Source of the DNA: CAYTGM01 sp964437365
GTDB taxonomy: Bacteria; Sumerlaeota; Sumerlaeia; SLMS01
Assembly (NCBI GenBank): GCA_964437365.1
Contig: CAYTGM010000003.1
Span: forward strand, 124,001 to 188,000
Reading direction: 5' to 3'
Length of the DNA stretch: 64,000 nucleotides
Shown here: positions 42,649 through 51,666 of the stretch, in pieces
Layout of the letters: each line of letters begins with the position of its first letter
Position numbering within the stretch: position 1 is the stretch's first letter
Made by a program: the position numbers and the translations under genes
The notes under the pieces: generated by a model
Database searches by the model: none
Told to the model about the DNA's origin: nothing
The model's input: the letters and a program-made list of their open reading frames with translations, nothing else

Positions 42649-44184
42649 CTAGTAAGGATTATTCGGCGAATAGAAGTTGTTCTGTGTACCGTCTATACTC
42701 AACTGAGTCGTAGTCCCAGTATTAGCCCCCGTGTTTAAATTGAAGGTGTCCCCAACTGAGAGTTCCGTTCTCAAGACATTCTGATAAATGACTTCTGAGC
42801 CGCACTGAACCTGATCACGAGTTGTCTGATTGTCTTCTCTAAGAACATAGACATTGAAGTCACCATCTACGTGGCCAACACCATTACTATCGATAAAGAA
42901 CGATGTGTCTTCATCAATACCGAGTCCTGTGATGGCATTGCTTGTTGGGTTAAGTCCGTTTTCTCGTATACGAGCCATAAAGACTGCTAACCTTCCCATG
43001 CGATCTCGCTGCTGAAAATGTGAATCTGTAATGACATTATCGAGAATCGGAAAAGAGAGGAAGTTCGTTGAAATATTCATGTACTGATGACAAGGATCAC
43101 TGACGGCCTCTGAGCTGTAGATCCCCAGTAACCCATCAGGGTCGTAAATGAATTCACCAAGGACGGCGTTCCCGGCTGAGATGCCTCCCACTACTCCACC
43201 TTTGTTATAGACGGACATAATAGCATCTTCCGTGAGTGTCCCCTGCCAGGCGTTCAAATAGTCAGACTGGTCTCCACCGGCAATCCAGACCATCTCAGCG
43301 CTTTCGATGGCCCACTGAACGTAGGTACTATTGGCTTTTGATACTGAGTCGACGATCAGTGTCTCCACAGAATCAGGGTTAAGTAAGCCGTTCAGATAAT
43401 CGTTATAGCCATCTGACCCACTCGTTCTAAGAACAACGACATCACCGCCTTCAACAATAGGTTTCGCGCGATTCGTAAAGGCTTCGCTGATATCGAAGTT
43501 GCCGCCCATAATCAAGAGTCCGGGACCTGAGAGTGGTGCTATACATGCATCATCCATATTGCCGGTTTGATAGACTTTCAGTGGTCCGGGTTTGGATGGT
43601 CGTGGCCCATAGTTGCAATCACCGGCAGGGGTAGGCGAAGGTGTTGGAGTAGCTGTAGGAGTAGGTGTCACGGTAGGAGTTGGAGAGGGGGAGGCTGTCG
43701 GTGTTGGGGTTGGAGTCGCGGTAACCGTTGGCGTTGGAGTAGCCGTTGGAGATGGGGATGGCGTAGGAGTAGGATTTGATCCCTCTGGGAAATTGACAAC
43801 GAGGTCGTAAGACCCTTTACCGCGATAGGACTCAATTTTGACCCAGTACCTTTCAGCTATGGTAGCGGTATAGCTTCCTGTTTCCGGGCTTGATGAAGTT
43901 TCACCGCTCGCGACAAAGGTACCCGAGGATTTGTAAAGAAACCAGTCGAAATCATCTCGGTGATGGTGGGACAGGGAGATATCGATGCTACCCGGACCAG
44001 AAACATCAAAGTAGAACCAGTCAATATCTGTTCGATTGGCAATATCCCCTTGGACAGGGACTCCATCACCGAGGGGTCCGTCGGCCTGGCTTTCCGAATC
44101 ATTGTTTTCTGTTTCAGAAGTGATCTGTGCAGAGATCGGTGCCGCCAGCAACATGGCGGCTAGTGTGAGAGCGAAGGATCTCAT
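42649..44184 (-). CDS. Exported cyanophycinase-like (S51) peptidase with PPC domain and Pro-Thr linker
   Basis: 511 residues. Signal peptide MRSFALTLAAMLLAAPISAQ, then a PPC-type beta domain (about 22-135: NDSESQADGPLGDG, DIDWFYFDVSGPGSIDISL), then a Pro/Thr/Ser/Ala linker of about 55 residues, then an S51 domain from about 195. S51 features are LLIMGG, WIAGGDQSDYLNAW, the nucleophile serine in VGGISAGNAV (about 338) and DSHFQQRDRMGRLAVFMARI. Cyanophycinases cut cyanophycin beta-Asp-Arg dipeptides; the true substrate is unknown. AGGATG precedes the ATG with good spacing. It is transcribed alone. Confidence 0.87.
   Translation of the reverse strand: MRSFALTLAAMLLAAPISAQITSETENNDSESQADGPLGDGVPVQGDIANRTDIDWFYFDVSGPGSIDISLSHHHRDDFDWFLYKSSGTFVASGETSSSPETGSYTATIAERYWVKIESYRGKGSYDLVVNFPEGSNPTPTPSPSPTATPTPTVTATPTPTPTASPSPTPTVTPTPTATPTPSPTPAGDCNYGPRPSKPGPLKVYQTGNMDDACIAPLSGPGLLIMGGNFDISEAFTNRAKPIVEGGDVVVLRTSGSDGYNDYLNGLLNPDSVETLIVDSVSKANSTYVQWAIESAEMVWIAGGDQSDYLNAWQGTLTEDAIMSVYNKGGVVGGISAGNAVLGEFIYDPDGLLGIYSSEAVSDPCHQYMNISTNFLSFPILDNVITDSHFQQRDRMGRLAVFMARIRENGLNPTSNAITGLGIDEDTSFFIDSNGVGHVDGDFNVYVLREDNQTTRDQVQCGSEVIYQNVLRTELSVGDTFNLNTGANTGTTTQLSIDGTQNNFYSPNNPY
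43640..43785. repeat. Low-complexity Pro-Thr-Ser linker-coding repeat
   Basis: Degenerate 6- and 12-base repeats coding PT, PTPTP and PSPTP blocks inside the cyanophycinase-like gene. Such tracts change length by slippage and serve as flexible, possibly glycosylated linkers. On the opposite strand they give spurious Gly-Val-rich open frames. Confidence 0.75.
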
Positions 44185-44619
44185 GGAAACATCCTTTTTT
44201 GTTTAGATTGTATAGATGCACCACAGGCCAGTCCTGAAATCAAATAATTTTTTGTAATTTTTGAAGCTACCAAAATTTTCTTTTAAATTCACACCGGTCC
44301 AACCGTCTCTTCAGAGTACCGGAAAACCTCAAAACCTGCACAATATCAGCTCTATAAGGTGCTTTACGTCATTCGATAATGTGAATGATTGGCAAGTCGC
44401 TTCTACCTCCCTTCGATGAGAGCCGCGCCAAACCACATTCTGCATTTTTTCCAGATTATTGAAAATACAACTTAACCAAGATCACTTACTTGAATGACCT
44501 GGACAATAATCACCTATCGTCGATAAGAGAGAGACCATCTGGCTAAAATAAGGAAAGAGCGGCGAGTCCCCATGGAATCACCGCTCTTGATTTAACGCGT
44601 ATGGCCTTATTAAAGGTAC
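44185..44619. other. 435-bp AT-rich gap
   Basis: No gene is supported. The first 130 bases, upstream of the cyanophycinase-like gene, are A+T-rich and should hold its promoter, but no good box pair was identified. The pseudopilin terminator lies at 44546-44588. Confidence 0.4.
44546..44588 (-). terminator. Rho-independent terminator of the pseudopilin gene
   Basis: On the minus strand AAGAGCGG and CCGCTCTT (44581-44588 and 44555-44562) form an 8-bp stem with an 18-base loop, followed by TCCTTATTTT. It lies 31 bp past the stop codon at 44620. Confidence 0.7.
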
Positions 44620-45348
44620 TTATGGGCCAAGACGATAGACGTCGCCATCACTTACCGTTCCGTTTGTTGGATCGTAAGCGAGATCCTCAAGGAGGATGCG
44701 AAGTCCACCACCGGCCTGGACCGTTGAAATGAGAGCTGGGTCGGTTCCTTCAATGACGTGTATAACGGCGCGCTCATTGATATCACCCATTCGTGAGGGG
44801 CTCTTCGTATCGCTGAAAGTAGAAAGGGGATTAGGGTTTGTCGTTCCTTTACCGTTGGCATCGAGCACATCGGCATCAGGGCCGAAGCTTGTTATGATAT
44901 AGCCATTTCCCTGACTTTTTGCGGGACGATAGGCATAGGTCAGATTCCCACCGGTCTGAAGTGCGAATGGATCGAGTGGAACCGATGTCGTATAGGCAAT
45001 CGGTGTGGTGATTCCGAAGAATGAGGAACCAACGACTCCTGAGCCTCCTGCGCCTCCGCGGGTTCTGAATGTGTAATAGCCTGGAGCGAGGGGTCCCAGG
45101 AAGTTAGAGATTTCCTGCGGATAATTATTCGGATTGTCTGTTCCTTCAGGATACCTGTTATGATCGATGCGGTAAGATTCGACCGCAACGGTGAGGGTAC
45201 GCAGGTCGGACTTAACGCGTGAGACTTTGGAGCGTGTCTGAGCCTCGAGGAAATTCGGGACCGCGATTGCCGCGAGGATTGCGATAATAGCAACGACAAT
45301 GAGAAGCTCAATGAGCGTGAAGGCGTGTCGTTTCATTGTGAAATTCAT
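44620..45348 (-). CDS. GspG-like prepilin-type protein
   Basis: 242 residues. The N-terminus has the class III prepilin signature: short basic leader MNFTMKRHA, then FTLIELLIVVAIIAILAAIA with glutamate at +5. The residue before the cleavage point is Ala, not the usual Gly. Next comes VPNFLEAQTRSKVSRVKSDL, typical of GspG-like proteins of uncultured phyla, then a ~150-residue beta-rich domain. No assembly ATPase, secretin or prepilin peptidase is nearby, so it is an orphan relying on distant machinery. AGGA lies seven bases before the ATG at 45348; the ATG at 45336 is an alternative. It has its own terminator. Confidence 0.88.
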   Translation of the reverse strand: MNFTMKRHAFTLIELLIVVAIIAILAAIAVPNFLEAQTRSKVSRVKSDLRTLTVAVESYRIDHNRYPEGTDNPNNYPQEISNFLGPLAPGYYTFRTRGGAGGSGVVGSSFFGITTPIAYTTSVPLDPFALQTGGNLTYAYRPAKSQGNGYIITSFGPDADVLDANGKGTTNPNPLSTFSDTKSPSRMGDINERAVIHVIEGTDPALISTVQAGGGLRILLEDLAYDPTNGTVSDGDVYRLGP

Positions 45349-45392
45349 AAAGTCATCCTAATTACTGAGGTGTTCTATTGCTGCGGGCGTGG

Positions 45393-45421
45393 TAATGGCC
45401 AGTTTTTCTTTGGCATGTCAA
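45393..45421 (-). promoter_or_regulatory. Candidate promoter of the pseudopilin gene
   Basis: On the minus strand a perfect TTGACA (complement of 45416-45421) is followed after 17 bases by CCATTA (45393-45398). The -10 match is poor, so the call is tentative. Confidence 0.3.
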
Positions 45422-45438
45422 ACACAACTTTGGGTGAG

Positions 45439-45468
45439 TTGATATTTTTTTTAATAAACATGTTTAAT
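45439..45468 (+). promoter_or_regulatory. Candidate promoter of the phnD-type gene
   Basis: TTGATA (45439-45444), an 18-base T-rich spacer and TTTAAT (45463-45468) match sigma70 boxes at 5 of 6 positions each. The start codon is at 45581, giving a leader of about 105 bases. Confidence 0.42.
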
Positions 45469-45580
45469 GATGCTTTTTCAATGAAACCGTCGGCAACTGC
45501 CTCTTTGACCTTGCACGCCGCCCTGCTTCCCACTCATTTGAGTCCGAACAGAATCAGTTTCACCTCTCGAAAGGCATATT

Positions 45581-46516
45581 ATGATTTTCAAAAAAATCGC
45601 ATCCAGCATTCTTGCTCTTGGACTTATGGCGTCCTTAGCAACCTCTCATACCGTTTCAGCGGAAGAAAAAGATTCTGAAGAAACGATGGCTCCTGAGAAG
45701 ATTGTTGTCATTTTCCAGAAGCAGAAGAACCCAAAGGAGCTGCAAGCTGCAGCCGATAAGGTCTCTGCGGCGCTGGAAGAGAAGATCGGCATCCCTGTCG
45801 ATATCGTGATTCCATCGAGCTATGGAGCGAGCGTCCAGGCTCTCGTCAGCGAAACGGCCCATGTTGCTTACCTGAGCTCGATTCCCTATCTGTTGGCGAA
45901 GAACGAAGCTCCCGTGGAGATCATCCTCGCAGAAGAGCGTGATGGCCGCACGGACTACGATTCAGTCTTCGTTGTGAAAAAAGATTCACCCTACCAGTCA
46001 CTTGAGGAGCTCAAAGGGAAACGAATGATGTTTACCTCTCCTACCAGTACATCTGGTTATGTGATGGCCTACTCTCGTCTCGTAAATGATGGTTTTCTTG
46101 AACCCGGAGAAAACCCCGATCAGTTCTTCTCAGAGGTCAATTTTGCCGGAGGCTACGATAAAGCCTTGCTTGCCGTTCTGTATGGTCAGGCAGATCTTTG
46201 TGCCGTAAGCGACTATACCATGGAGGGTGAAAAGGCAAAGGTCTATCTTCCTGATGACAAACGTTCTGAATTGCGTGTCTTAACAGAAACTCCAGGCGTA
46301 CCCACACATCTGATTGCGGTCAGGTCTGATCTTCCACAAGAGATAAAGAGTCAGATTAAGGAAGCGATCCTTTCTATTTCAGAGAATTCGCCAGAGCTCC
46401 TCTCTGATGTCTACGGTGCGGCAAAGTTTGTTGAAGTCGATGAAGAGGAACACATCAAAGGAGCTGCACAGGCGATCAGGAATACAAAACTGGGTGTTAA
46501 AGGTCTGGTAAAGTAA
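45581..46516 (+). CDS. phnD: Phosphate/phosphonate ABC transporter substrate-binding protein, PhnD-like
   Basis: 311 residues; a periplasmic binding protein with a signal peptide (ASSILALGLMASLATSHTVSA). The PhnD/PtxB-type fold is clear: IVIPSSYGASVQALVSETAHVAYLSS (seen as SSYGASVQALVSE and AHVAYLSSIPYLLA), SLEELKGKRMMFTSPTSTSGY and QADLCAVSDYTMEGE. The ligand may be a phosphonate, phosphite or phosphate; it cannot be told from sequence. AAAGG lies seven bases before the ATG. The fused ATPase-permease gene starts 6-18 bp after its stop, so both are one transcript. No C-P lyase genes are nearby. Confidence 0.9.
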   Translation: MIFKKIASSILALGLMASLATSHTVSAEEKDSEETMAPEKIVVIFQKQKNPKELQAAADKVSAALEEKIGIPVDIVIPSSYGASVQALVSETAHVAYLSSIPYLLAKNEAPVEIILAEERDGRTDYDSVFVVKKDSPYQSLEELKGKRMMFTSPTSTSGYVMAYSRLVNDGFLEPGENPDQFFSEVNFAGGYDKALLAVLYGQADLCAVSDYTMEGEKAKVYLPDDKRSELRVLTETPGVPTHLIAVRSDLPQEIKSQIKEAILSISENSPELLSDVYGAAKFVEVDEEEHIKGAAQAIRNTKLGVKGLVK

Positions 46517-46534
46517 AAACCATTGTCCGTAGAG

Positions 46535-48094
46535 ATGGAACAACAAGAAGAGAAGACTGAAACGAAAGGCGCATCACTTCTGGTGCGCCTTGATTCTATC
46601 TCTGTGTATTTCACGAAGGGATCGCTGCCTGCTCTCTGCGATACCAACTGCTCTATACATAGAGGTGAGTGTATTGCGCTTGTTGGTCCATCAGGAGGAG
46701 GAAAGACAACCTTCTTGCGTCTTCTTGAAGGGAGCGTCCAGCCAAGCTCAGGTTCAATAGAAGGCGCGATCAGGAGCTCTTTAATCTATCAGGACCTAAG
46801 ACTGGTTCCAGAGCATTCGGTACTTCGGAATGTGTGTTATGGTTCTCCGTCAGAGTTCTCCGTGAAGGATTTATTCCTGGGTCTTCCCAACGACTTGAAG
46901 GGCCGTGCCATGAAGCTCATCCGGGAGGTGGGTCTGGAAGCATATGCTCATACACCGGTTGCACAACTTTCTGGGGGACAGAAACAACGTGTAGCGATCG
47001 CGCGGGCGCTGTGTGCGGAACCAGATCTACTTCTTGCCGACGAGCCAACTGCAGCTCTCGACCAGGAAAAGGGGACACGTATTCTAGACCTGCTGGCAAA
47101 GCTTCAAAAAGAGTATGGCTTTGCCCTCGTGCTGGCGGCACACCATCTTTTCGATTCTTCCCTGAAATTCGAGCGTCGCTTCACAATGGAAGAGGGAAAA
47201 CTCAAAGAACAATACGGTGAGATCGACCAGGCCAAAGAGAACGAGGGCTCGACTATACAGCCCCTGGCATCAGATGACCAGGACCGCATCCTTGATGAAA
47301 ACGTTCAAAGAAAAGGTCTGCAAAGAAAGCTCCTGATTTCAGCGGCAATCGTGGCAGCAATTGCAATATCAGCATGGCAATTAAACCCGTCCGGACTGAT
47401 TATAGGAAGTGCTGGCGAACGAGTCGTTGACCTGATAGAGAAGTCTATCCCAGACAACATGGAGGCATTAAAAAGCCTTCCATGGTCCACTCTTTTCAGT
47501 TCTCTCTTGGAGACGATATACATGGCTGTTCTGGGGACAGCGATCGGGATTATCGCCTCTCTTCCTTTATCTATACTGGCAGCAAGACAAGCGGCTAACA
47601 AGACAATAAGGTACCCGGTTCGTTTCCTTTTAAATGCACTAAGAACCATCCCTTCAATCTTTCTCGCCCTCATATTTGTTTCTATCGTAGGACTTGGACC
47701 TGTGGCAGGGGTTCTCGCATTGGGTGCCTATTCAGTGGGGTATCTGACCAAGTTCTTCTATGAGGCTATCGAGAATGCCGATGACCGCCCAGCACTGGCT
47801 ATACAGGCATTAGGTGCTGGAAAGCTGAAGGCTTTCCTTTGTGCTATACTTCCTGCGGCTCGTGCTTCGATCGTTGGGTCCTGTCTATTTGTCTTCGAAT
47901 ACAACGTACGCTCTGCGAGTATATTGGGTGTCGTGGGTGCTGGAGGAATCGGTCAGGATCTCATGTATCACTTTGAATGGCGTGAATTCGATGCTGCTTT
48001 TGCAGGGCTGGCAATGATTCTCGTTGTTGTTATCGCTTTGGACCTGATTTCCCAGTGGTGGCGCAGAAGCCTGACGAAGCAGCGCGGTTCGTGA
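46535..48094 (+). CDS. Fused PhnC-PhnE ABC transporter: ATPase joined to permease
   Basis: 519 residues. Residues about 15-230 are an ABC ATPase: Walker A GPSGGGKTT, Q-loop IYQDLRLVPEHSV, signature LSGGQKQRVAIARAL, Walker B LLLADEPTAALD and the H-loop in LAAHHLF. A charged linker of about 45 residues leads to a membrane domain of about six helices with the PhnE-type coupling motif EAIENADDRPALAIQALGAG and GAGGIGQDLMYHFEWREF near the end. Normally PhnC and PhnE are separate proteins. Two copies would give the standard four-domain importer for the PhnD ligand. The start is uncertain: ATG 46535 or TTG 46523, both with weak ribosome sites. Confidence 0.88.
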   Translation: MEQQEEKTETKGASLLVRLDSISVYFTKGSLPALCDTNCSIHRGECIALVGPSGGGKTTFLRLLEGSVQPSSGSIEGAIRSSLIYQDLRLVPEHSVLRNVCYGSPSEFSVKDLFLGLPNDLKGRAMKLIREVGLEAYAHTPVAQLSGGQKQRVAIARALCAEPDLLLADEPTAALDQEKGTRILDLLAKLQKEYGFALVLAAHHLFDSSLKFERRFTMEEGKLKEQYGEIDQAKENEGSTIQPLASDDQDRILDENVQRKGLQRKLLISAAIVAAIAISAWQLNPSGLIIGSAGERVVDLIEKSIPDNMEALKSLPWSTLFSSLLETIYMAVLGTAIGIIASLPLSILAARQAANKTIRYPVRFLLNALRTIPSIFLALIFVSIVGLGPVAGVLALGAYSVGYLTKFFYEAIENADDRPALAIQALGAGKLKAFLCAILPAARASIVGSCLFVFEYNVRSASILGVVGAGGIGQDLMYHFEWREFDAAFAGLAMILVVVIALDLISQWWRRSLTKQRGS

Positions 48095-48657
48095 CGCGCT
48101 CATGCATCACGTGTTACTCATGCAAGATCGAACCGTGTGACTCGGATCAGCAAGACAGAGTTTAGCTCCCATTACAAACCGTTGAAGTCCCCTCAGGTCT
48201 GAACCTCAGGTTTCCTGATCGAAATGATTGCGAATCCTAAAGACAGGTAGGCGAACTTCAGTTCACGATACCTGAATCGAGGAGATTTCCCGCCAATGGG
48301 AGAGATCTTGGGAGGGGGAAGAGTAGTCCCAGGGTTATTTTTTTAAAATGAACGACCGCCACCTTCACACCGTCATGCCTGATGTTGAGCCAATGTCGCC
48401 TCAATGGTGGCATGATCACGATCATACCTCCATCATCCCCCCATTACCCCGACATTGAGCCTACCCCGGCTTGAAGGTCTGTTCCTCATGAGAAGCCCGA
48501 CCCGCGGATCATCTCCTGTACAAGGCGCCCAAATGAATAAAACCCAGATGGATAGATGGAATCACCTTCAATCATGCCTATCCGAACCGGGAAAATAAAG
48601 AAGTCCCCGAAGAGATCTCCGGGGACTGACTGTTGTCTAAACCAGTAGGTTTACGCT
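48095..48657. other. 563-bp gap with repeats
   Basis: No gene is supported. CCTCAGGT occurs twice at 13-bp spacing (48191-48198, 48204-48211). TCATGCC (48373-48379) pairs with GGCATGA (48409-48415), with TTGAG and CTCAA complementary inside, and a related GACATTGAGCC block recurs near 48451. The DUF4397 gene terminator lies at 48591-48627. Confidence 0.5.
48591..48627 (-). terminator. Rho-independent terminator of the DUF4397 gene
   Basis: On the minus strand AGTCCCCG and CGGGGACT (48602-48609 with 48620-48627) form an 8-bp stem with a 10-base loop, followed by TCTTTATTTTC. It lies 30 bp past the stop at 48658. Confidence 0.75.
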
Positions 48658-51600
48658 CTACTGAGACATCATCAACAGCTGATTTACTCTCAGACTCTCG
48701 AGTGAGACGGAAACGGTAGGATCGGTTCCATGAGCTGAAGTAGCAAGATAATCAAAACTGAAAGTCCAGTTTTCCTGATCAATCTCCATCGGAGCTTCGA
48801 ATATCAGATAGTACGACTTAAGCTCCTGATCGAGAGGAAGCTGACTTTCGCGTCCGGCAATCGGCTCTAGATTGATATACTGACCAACCTTATAGCTGGA
48901 CTCATTGATACGAAGCCTGATGACAGGAAGGAGAGTAGGGTCCTGTGCTGCCGATCGCAGATCAAAGCGAACGATATACGTTTCGCCTCCGTCTATTGGC
49001 TGATTCGTCTCGAGTCCCCAGAATCCGAACACAGGATCCTCGATCGTGGCCGCATTTGGACCTGATATCGTCAGACCAGATGAGCCTGAGAAGAACTGTG
49101 GAGATACAAACGGCTGAGGAGCATTCTGCGTAAACCCTTGAGTTCCTTGAGTCAGGTCAAGCTCAACAATTGTCTGCCCTGCATCGAGATTCATCGGACC
49201 CAGGTTTTCTATACGCGCGCTTTCAAGGCTCAAGGTAGGAGTGGCGGCGTTCAAGGCATCAAAGTTAAGGCCATCAAAGCTGAGTAAAAACTGATCGAGC
49301 GTTGGAGATTGGAAAAAATGAAAGGCGTATTCCTGCATGCCATTTATACTGGGTGAAAGACTTCCGTCTCCACTCGAAGTGAATGTCATAACATCTCCCT
49401 TGATGAAATCAGAGCTGGAGGCTCTTAACCTCACCGTTGGCGCAATTGCAGGGTCATTGACATCTGACGATACAGTATATTCCACTCGATAGGTTCTGTT
49501 ATCCTGAATCTCACCCTTCAGCTCTATACCAGGTTCATCATCATCCAGCAGGAATGGCGGAGATTCCCAAAAGGCAAAGCTGAGCTGGTTATCTGGAAGT
49601 GAAATATCAAGTGAGCCATTGGAAGAGTTCGGCGTGGATGCTGAAAATTCAGATGGCGACATGAAGGTCCACGCTTCATCTCCGGTATCAAACGTATATT
49701 CGACCTCATCAGGTCTTACTGCATCAATGCGTGTGACTGTAGAGTCATCATCCTGAATAAGTAAGAAGGGTTCTTCGAATCCTCGCACTGCGAATATGTT
49801 CCGAACGTTACCCTCACCTATGAAAGGAAGTTCATATGTATACTCAGGTAAAACATCATTGTTTAGATCAAGTCCGATTGTATACTGCCCTTCATCCAAA
49901 AGGCCATACACACTCTCAGAGGCAAACAGCAGATCTGAAAAGAGCACGGAATTCGGCGGGCCAATTGCCAGGACGTCGACATCAGAAACTCCGGTAGCTG
50001 CATGGACAGCGCGAGCGCGGAAATCCCCGGCCGGCGGAGCACTGAGATCATCTTCGAGTAGCAGCCCCTCAATCGAGCTCAATTCATTAATCACGGCTGC
50101 TGTATAGAATTCGTTCTCGACCACAGGTAGGTCAGCGAGATTAAGTACACTGTTTGCCAGAGGATCTCCAGCCGGTACAATATCAATCGTGACCGCATCA
50201 GGATCTATGGAAAAGTAGCTTGAGGCATTCGTAAAGAAGACGTTTGTAAGGACGGGGCCAACACCATTGATATAGATATCTACGCCCTCCGCGTCAGGTG
50301 ATGCATGGAGAAAGCGTATGCTGCTGCTTGGGTCTGCGGGAATAATGGTTGTCGAGCTGTCAGGAAAGACTGCAAAGAGGTAAGGACCAATGACATCGTC
50401 ACGAACAGCAAAGAGGTCTATAACGGGTCCCTCGGGGATGTTCGGCAACGAAAATCTAAATTCTGAATAGGAGTCATTGTTCGCATCGAGACCAAGTCGA
50501 TATTCTCCTTCAGGCAATTCTGTAAAGCCACTTGTGCCGCCAAAGGGGAGGTCCGGAATCAGAATGTTCTCGTCCATGGAGGTAACGTTCAGAACATCAA
50601 CCTCACCAACCCCGTTTGCGGTATGAATCGCTTGAACGCGAAAGTTTCCAGATGTGCGGGGACTATAATCATCCTCAAAAGCCCCACCTTTTATATTTGC
50701 GGCCAGATCATAGGCATAGGCTGTGTAGTTCTTGTCTGCTTCAACAGGGATATTAGGTAGATTGACAACAGATTCAGTGAGAGGGTCGCCTGTTGGAACA
50801 ATATCAAATGTCCGGCTTCCGACAGGAACCGCGAAATAGTTTGATACGGCCTGGTAGGGAACGTCGCTGAGAAACGGGCCTTCACCGTCCAGGTATATAT
50901 CAACGTTGGGCGCGTCTGGGGAAAGATGAGCAACACGAACCTGTGCAACTGGATCAGGGGCAATTAGTGCCGTTGTATTATCATAGAAATTTACGAAAAG
51001 CTTTGGAAGTTCCTGATCTATAACAACAAAGACAGTGGCTGAAGTAAGCGCTGGTAGATCCGGAAGGGAATAGATGACATCAGGAAGCAGGTCGTCATCC
51101 GTATCTAATGCAATTGTATATTGTCCAGCCCCGGGTTGGGTGGTAATTGCAGATCCAAAACTGATATTCTCAGCCCAGATATCTAGTGTGCCTGACGTAA
51201 GGTTCAGGAGGTTAACATCTCCAACACCTGGTGCAGTATGATAGACAGAAAGAGAAATGCGTCCTGCCAGGATTTCTGCTGGCTTAACTGCAGTATCTAC
51301 GAGGCCTTTGATGCTTTCAACATTATCATATGCCACAAAGGTATAGAGTTCATCCGCCATCAGGTCAAAATTGTCGATAGGTAGGACAGACGAACCAACA
51401 CCTTGCCCCGAAGGAACAACATCAATGTCATATTGTCCGGGAGGTGCTTCAAGTATATCGCTAACATTTAAATATTGTAGATTGGTAGCAGATGTTATCG
51501 CATCGTTTACAAAAACATCAACTGGTCCAGCGTTGGGTGACAGGTGAAGCGCACGGTACTGTCCTGATTGGGGTGCTCCTGCAAACGATATTGCACCAAC

Positions 51601-51666
51601 AAGGGTGGCAGACAAGCACAAGATGCCACTGCGAACTTCTCTAGCAAGGAAATTTGGTTTCTGCAT
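48658..51666 (-). CDS. Exported protein with six DUF4397 repeats
   Basis: 1002 residues. A signal peptide ends near GAISFAGAPQ. Six DUF4397 units follow at about 37, 135, 238, 342, 448 and 547, alternating in type: odd units begin LHLSPNAGPVDVF, AHLSPDAPNVDIY and LHASPDAEGVDIY, while even units begin VYHTAPGVGDVNLL, AIHTANGVGEVDVL and AVHAATGVSDVDVL. So the array arose by duplication of a two-domain block. The last ~350 residues form two related beta domains that share ALNAATPTLSLESARI-like and DPTVSVSLESLRV endings. The function is unknown; a cell-surface or secreted adhesin-like role is possible. GGAGG precedes the ATG. No anchor was seen. Confidence 0.88.
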   Translation of the reverse strand: MQKPNFLAREVRSGILCLSATLVGAISFAGAPQSGQYRALHLSPNAGPVDVFVNDAITSATNLQYLNVSDILEAPPGQYDIDVVPSGQGVGSSVLPIDNFDLMADELYTFVAYDNVESIKGLVDTAVKPAEILAGRISLSVYHTAPGVGDVNLLNLTSGTLDIWAENISFGSAITTQPGAGQYTIALDTDDDLLPDVIYSLPDLPALTSATVFVVIDQELPKLFVNFYDNTTALIAPDPVAQVRVAHLSPDAPNVDIYLDGEGPFLSDVPYQAVSNYFAVPVGSRTFDIVPTGDPLTESVVNLPNIPVEADKNYTAYAYDLAANIKGGAFEDDYSPRTSGNFRVQAIHTANGVGEVDVLNVTSMDENILIPDLPFGGTSGFTELPEGEYRLGLDANNDSYSEFRFSLPNIPEGPVIDLFAVRDDVIGPYLFAVFPDSSTTIIPADPSSSIRFLHASPDAEGVDIYINGVGPVLTNVFFTNASSYFSIDPDAVTIDIVPAGDPLANSVLNLADLPVVENEFYTAAVINELSSIEGLLLEDDLSAPPAGDFRARAVHAATGVSDVDVLAIGPPNSVLFSDLLFASESVYGLLDEGQYTIGLDLNNDVLPEYTYELPFIGEGNVRNIFAVRGFEEPFLLIQDDDSTVTRIDAVRPDEVEYTFDTGDEAWTFMSPSEFSASTPNSSNGSLDISLPDNQLSFAFWESPPFLLDDDEPGIELKGEIQDNRTYRVEYTVSSDVNDPAIAPTVRLRASSSDFIKGDVMTFTSSGDGSLSPSINGMQEYAFHFFQSPTLDQFLLSFDGLNFDALNAATPTLSLESARIENLGPMNLDAGQTIVELDLTQGTQGFTQNAPQPFVSPQFFSGSSGLTISGPNAATIEDPVFGFWGLETNQPIDGGETYIVRFDLRSAAQDPTLLPVIRLRINESSYKVGQYINLEPIAGRESQLPLDQELKSYYLIFEAPMEIDQENWTFSFDYLATSAHGTDPTVSVSLESLRVNQLLMMSQ

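Noticed and set aside
43567..43810. Gly-Val and Trp-Arg-rich open frames
   Set aside because: They are the reverse reading of the Pro-Thr linker of the cyanophycinase-like gene, not an antifreeze or repeat protein.
45581..48094. Part of a C-P lyase phosphonate breakdown operon
   Set aside because: Only transport genes are present; no phnG-phnP genes flank them, so only uptake can be claimed.
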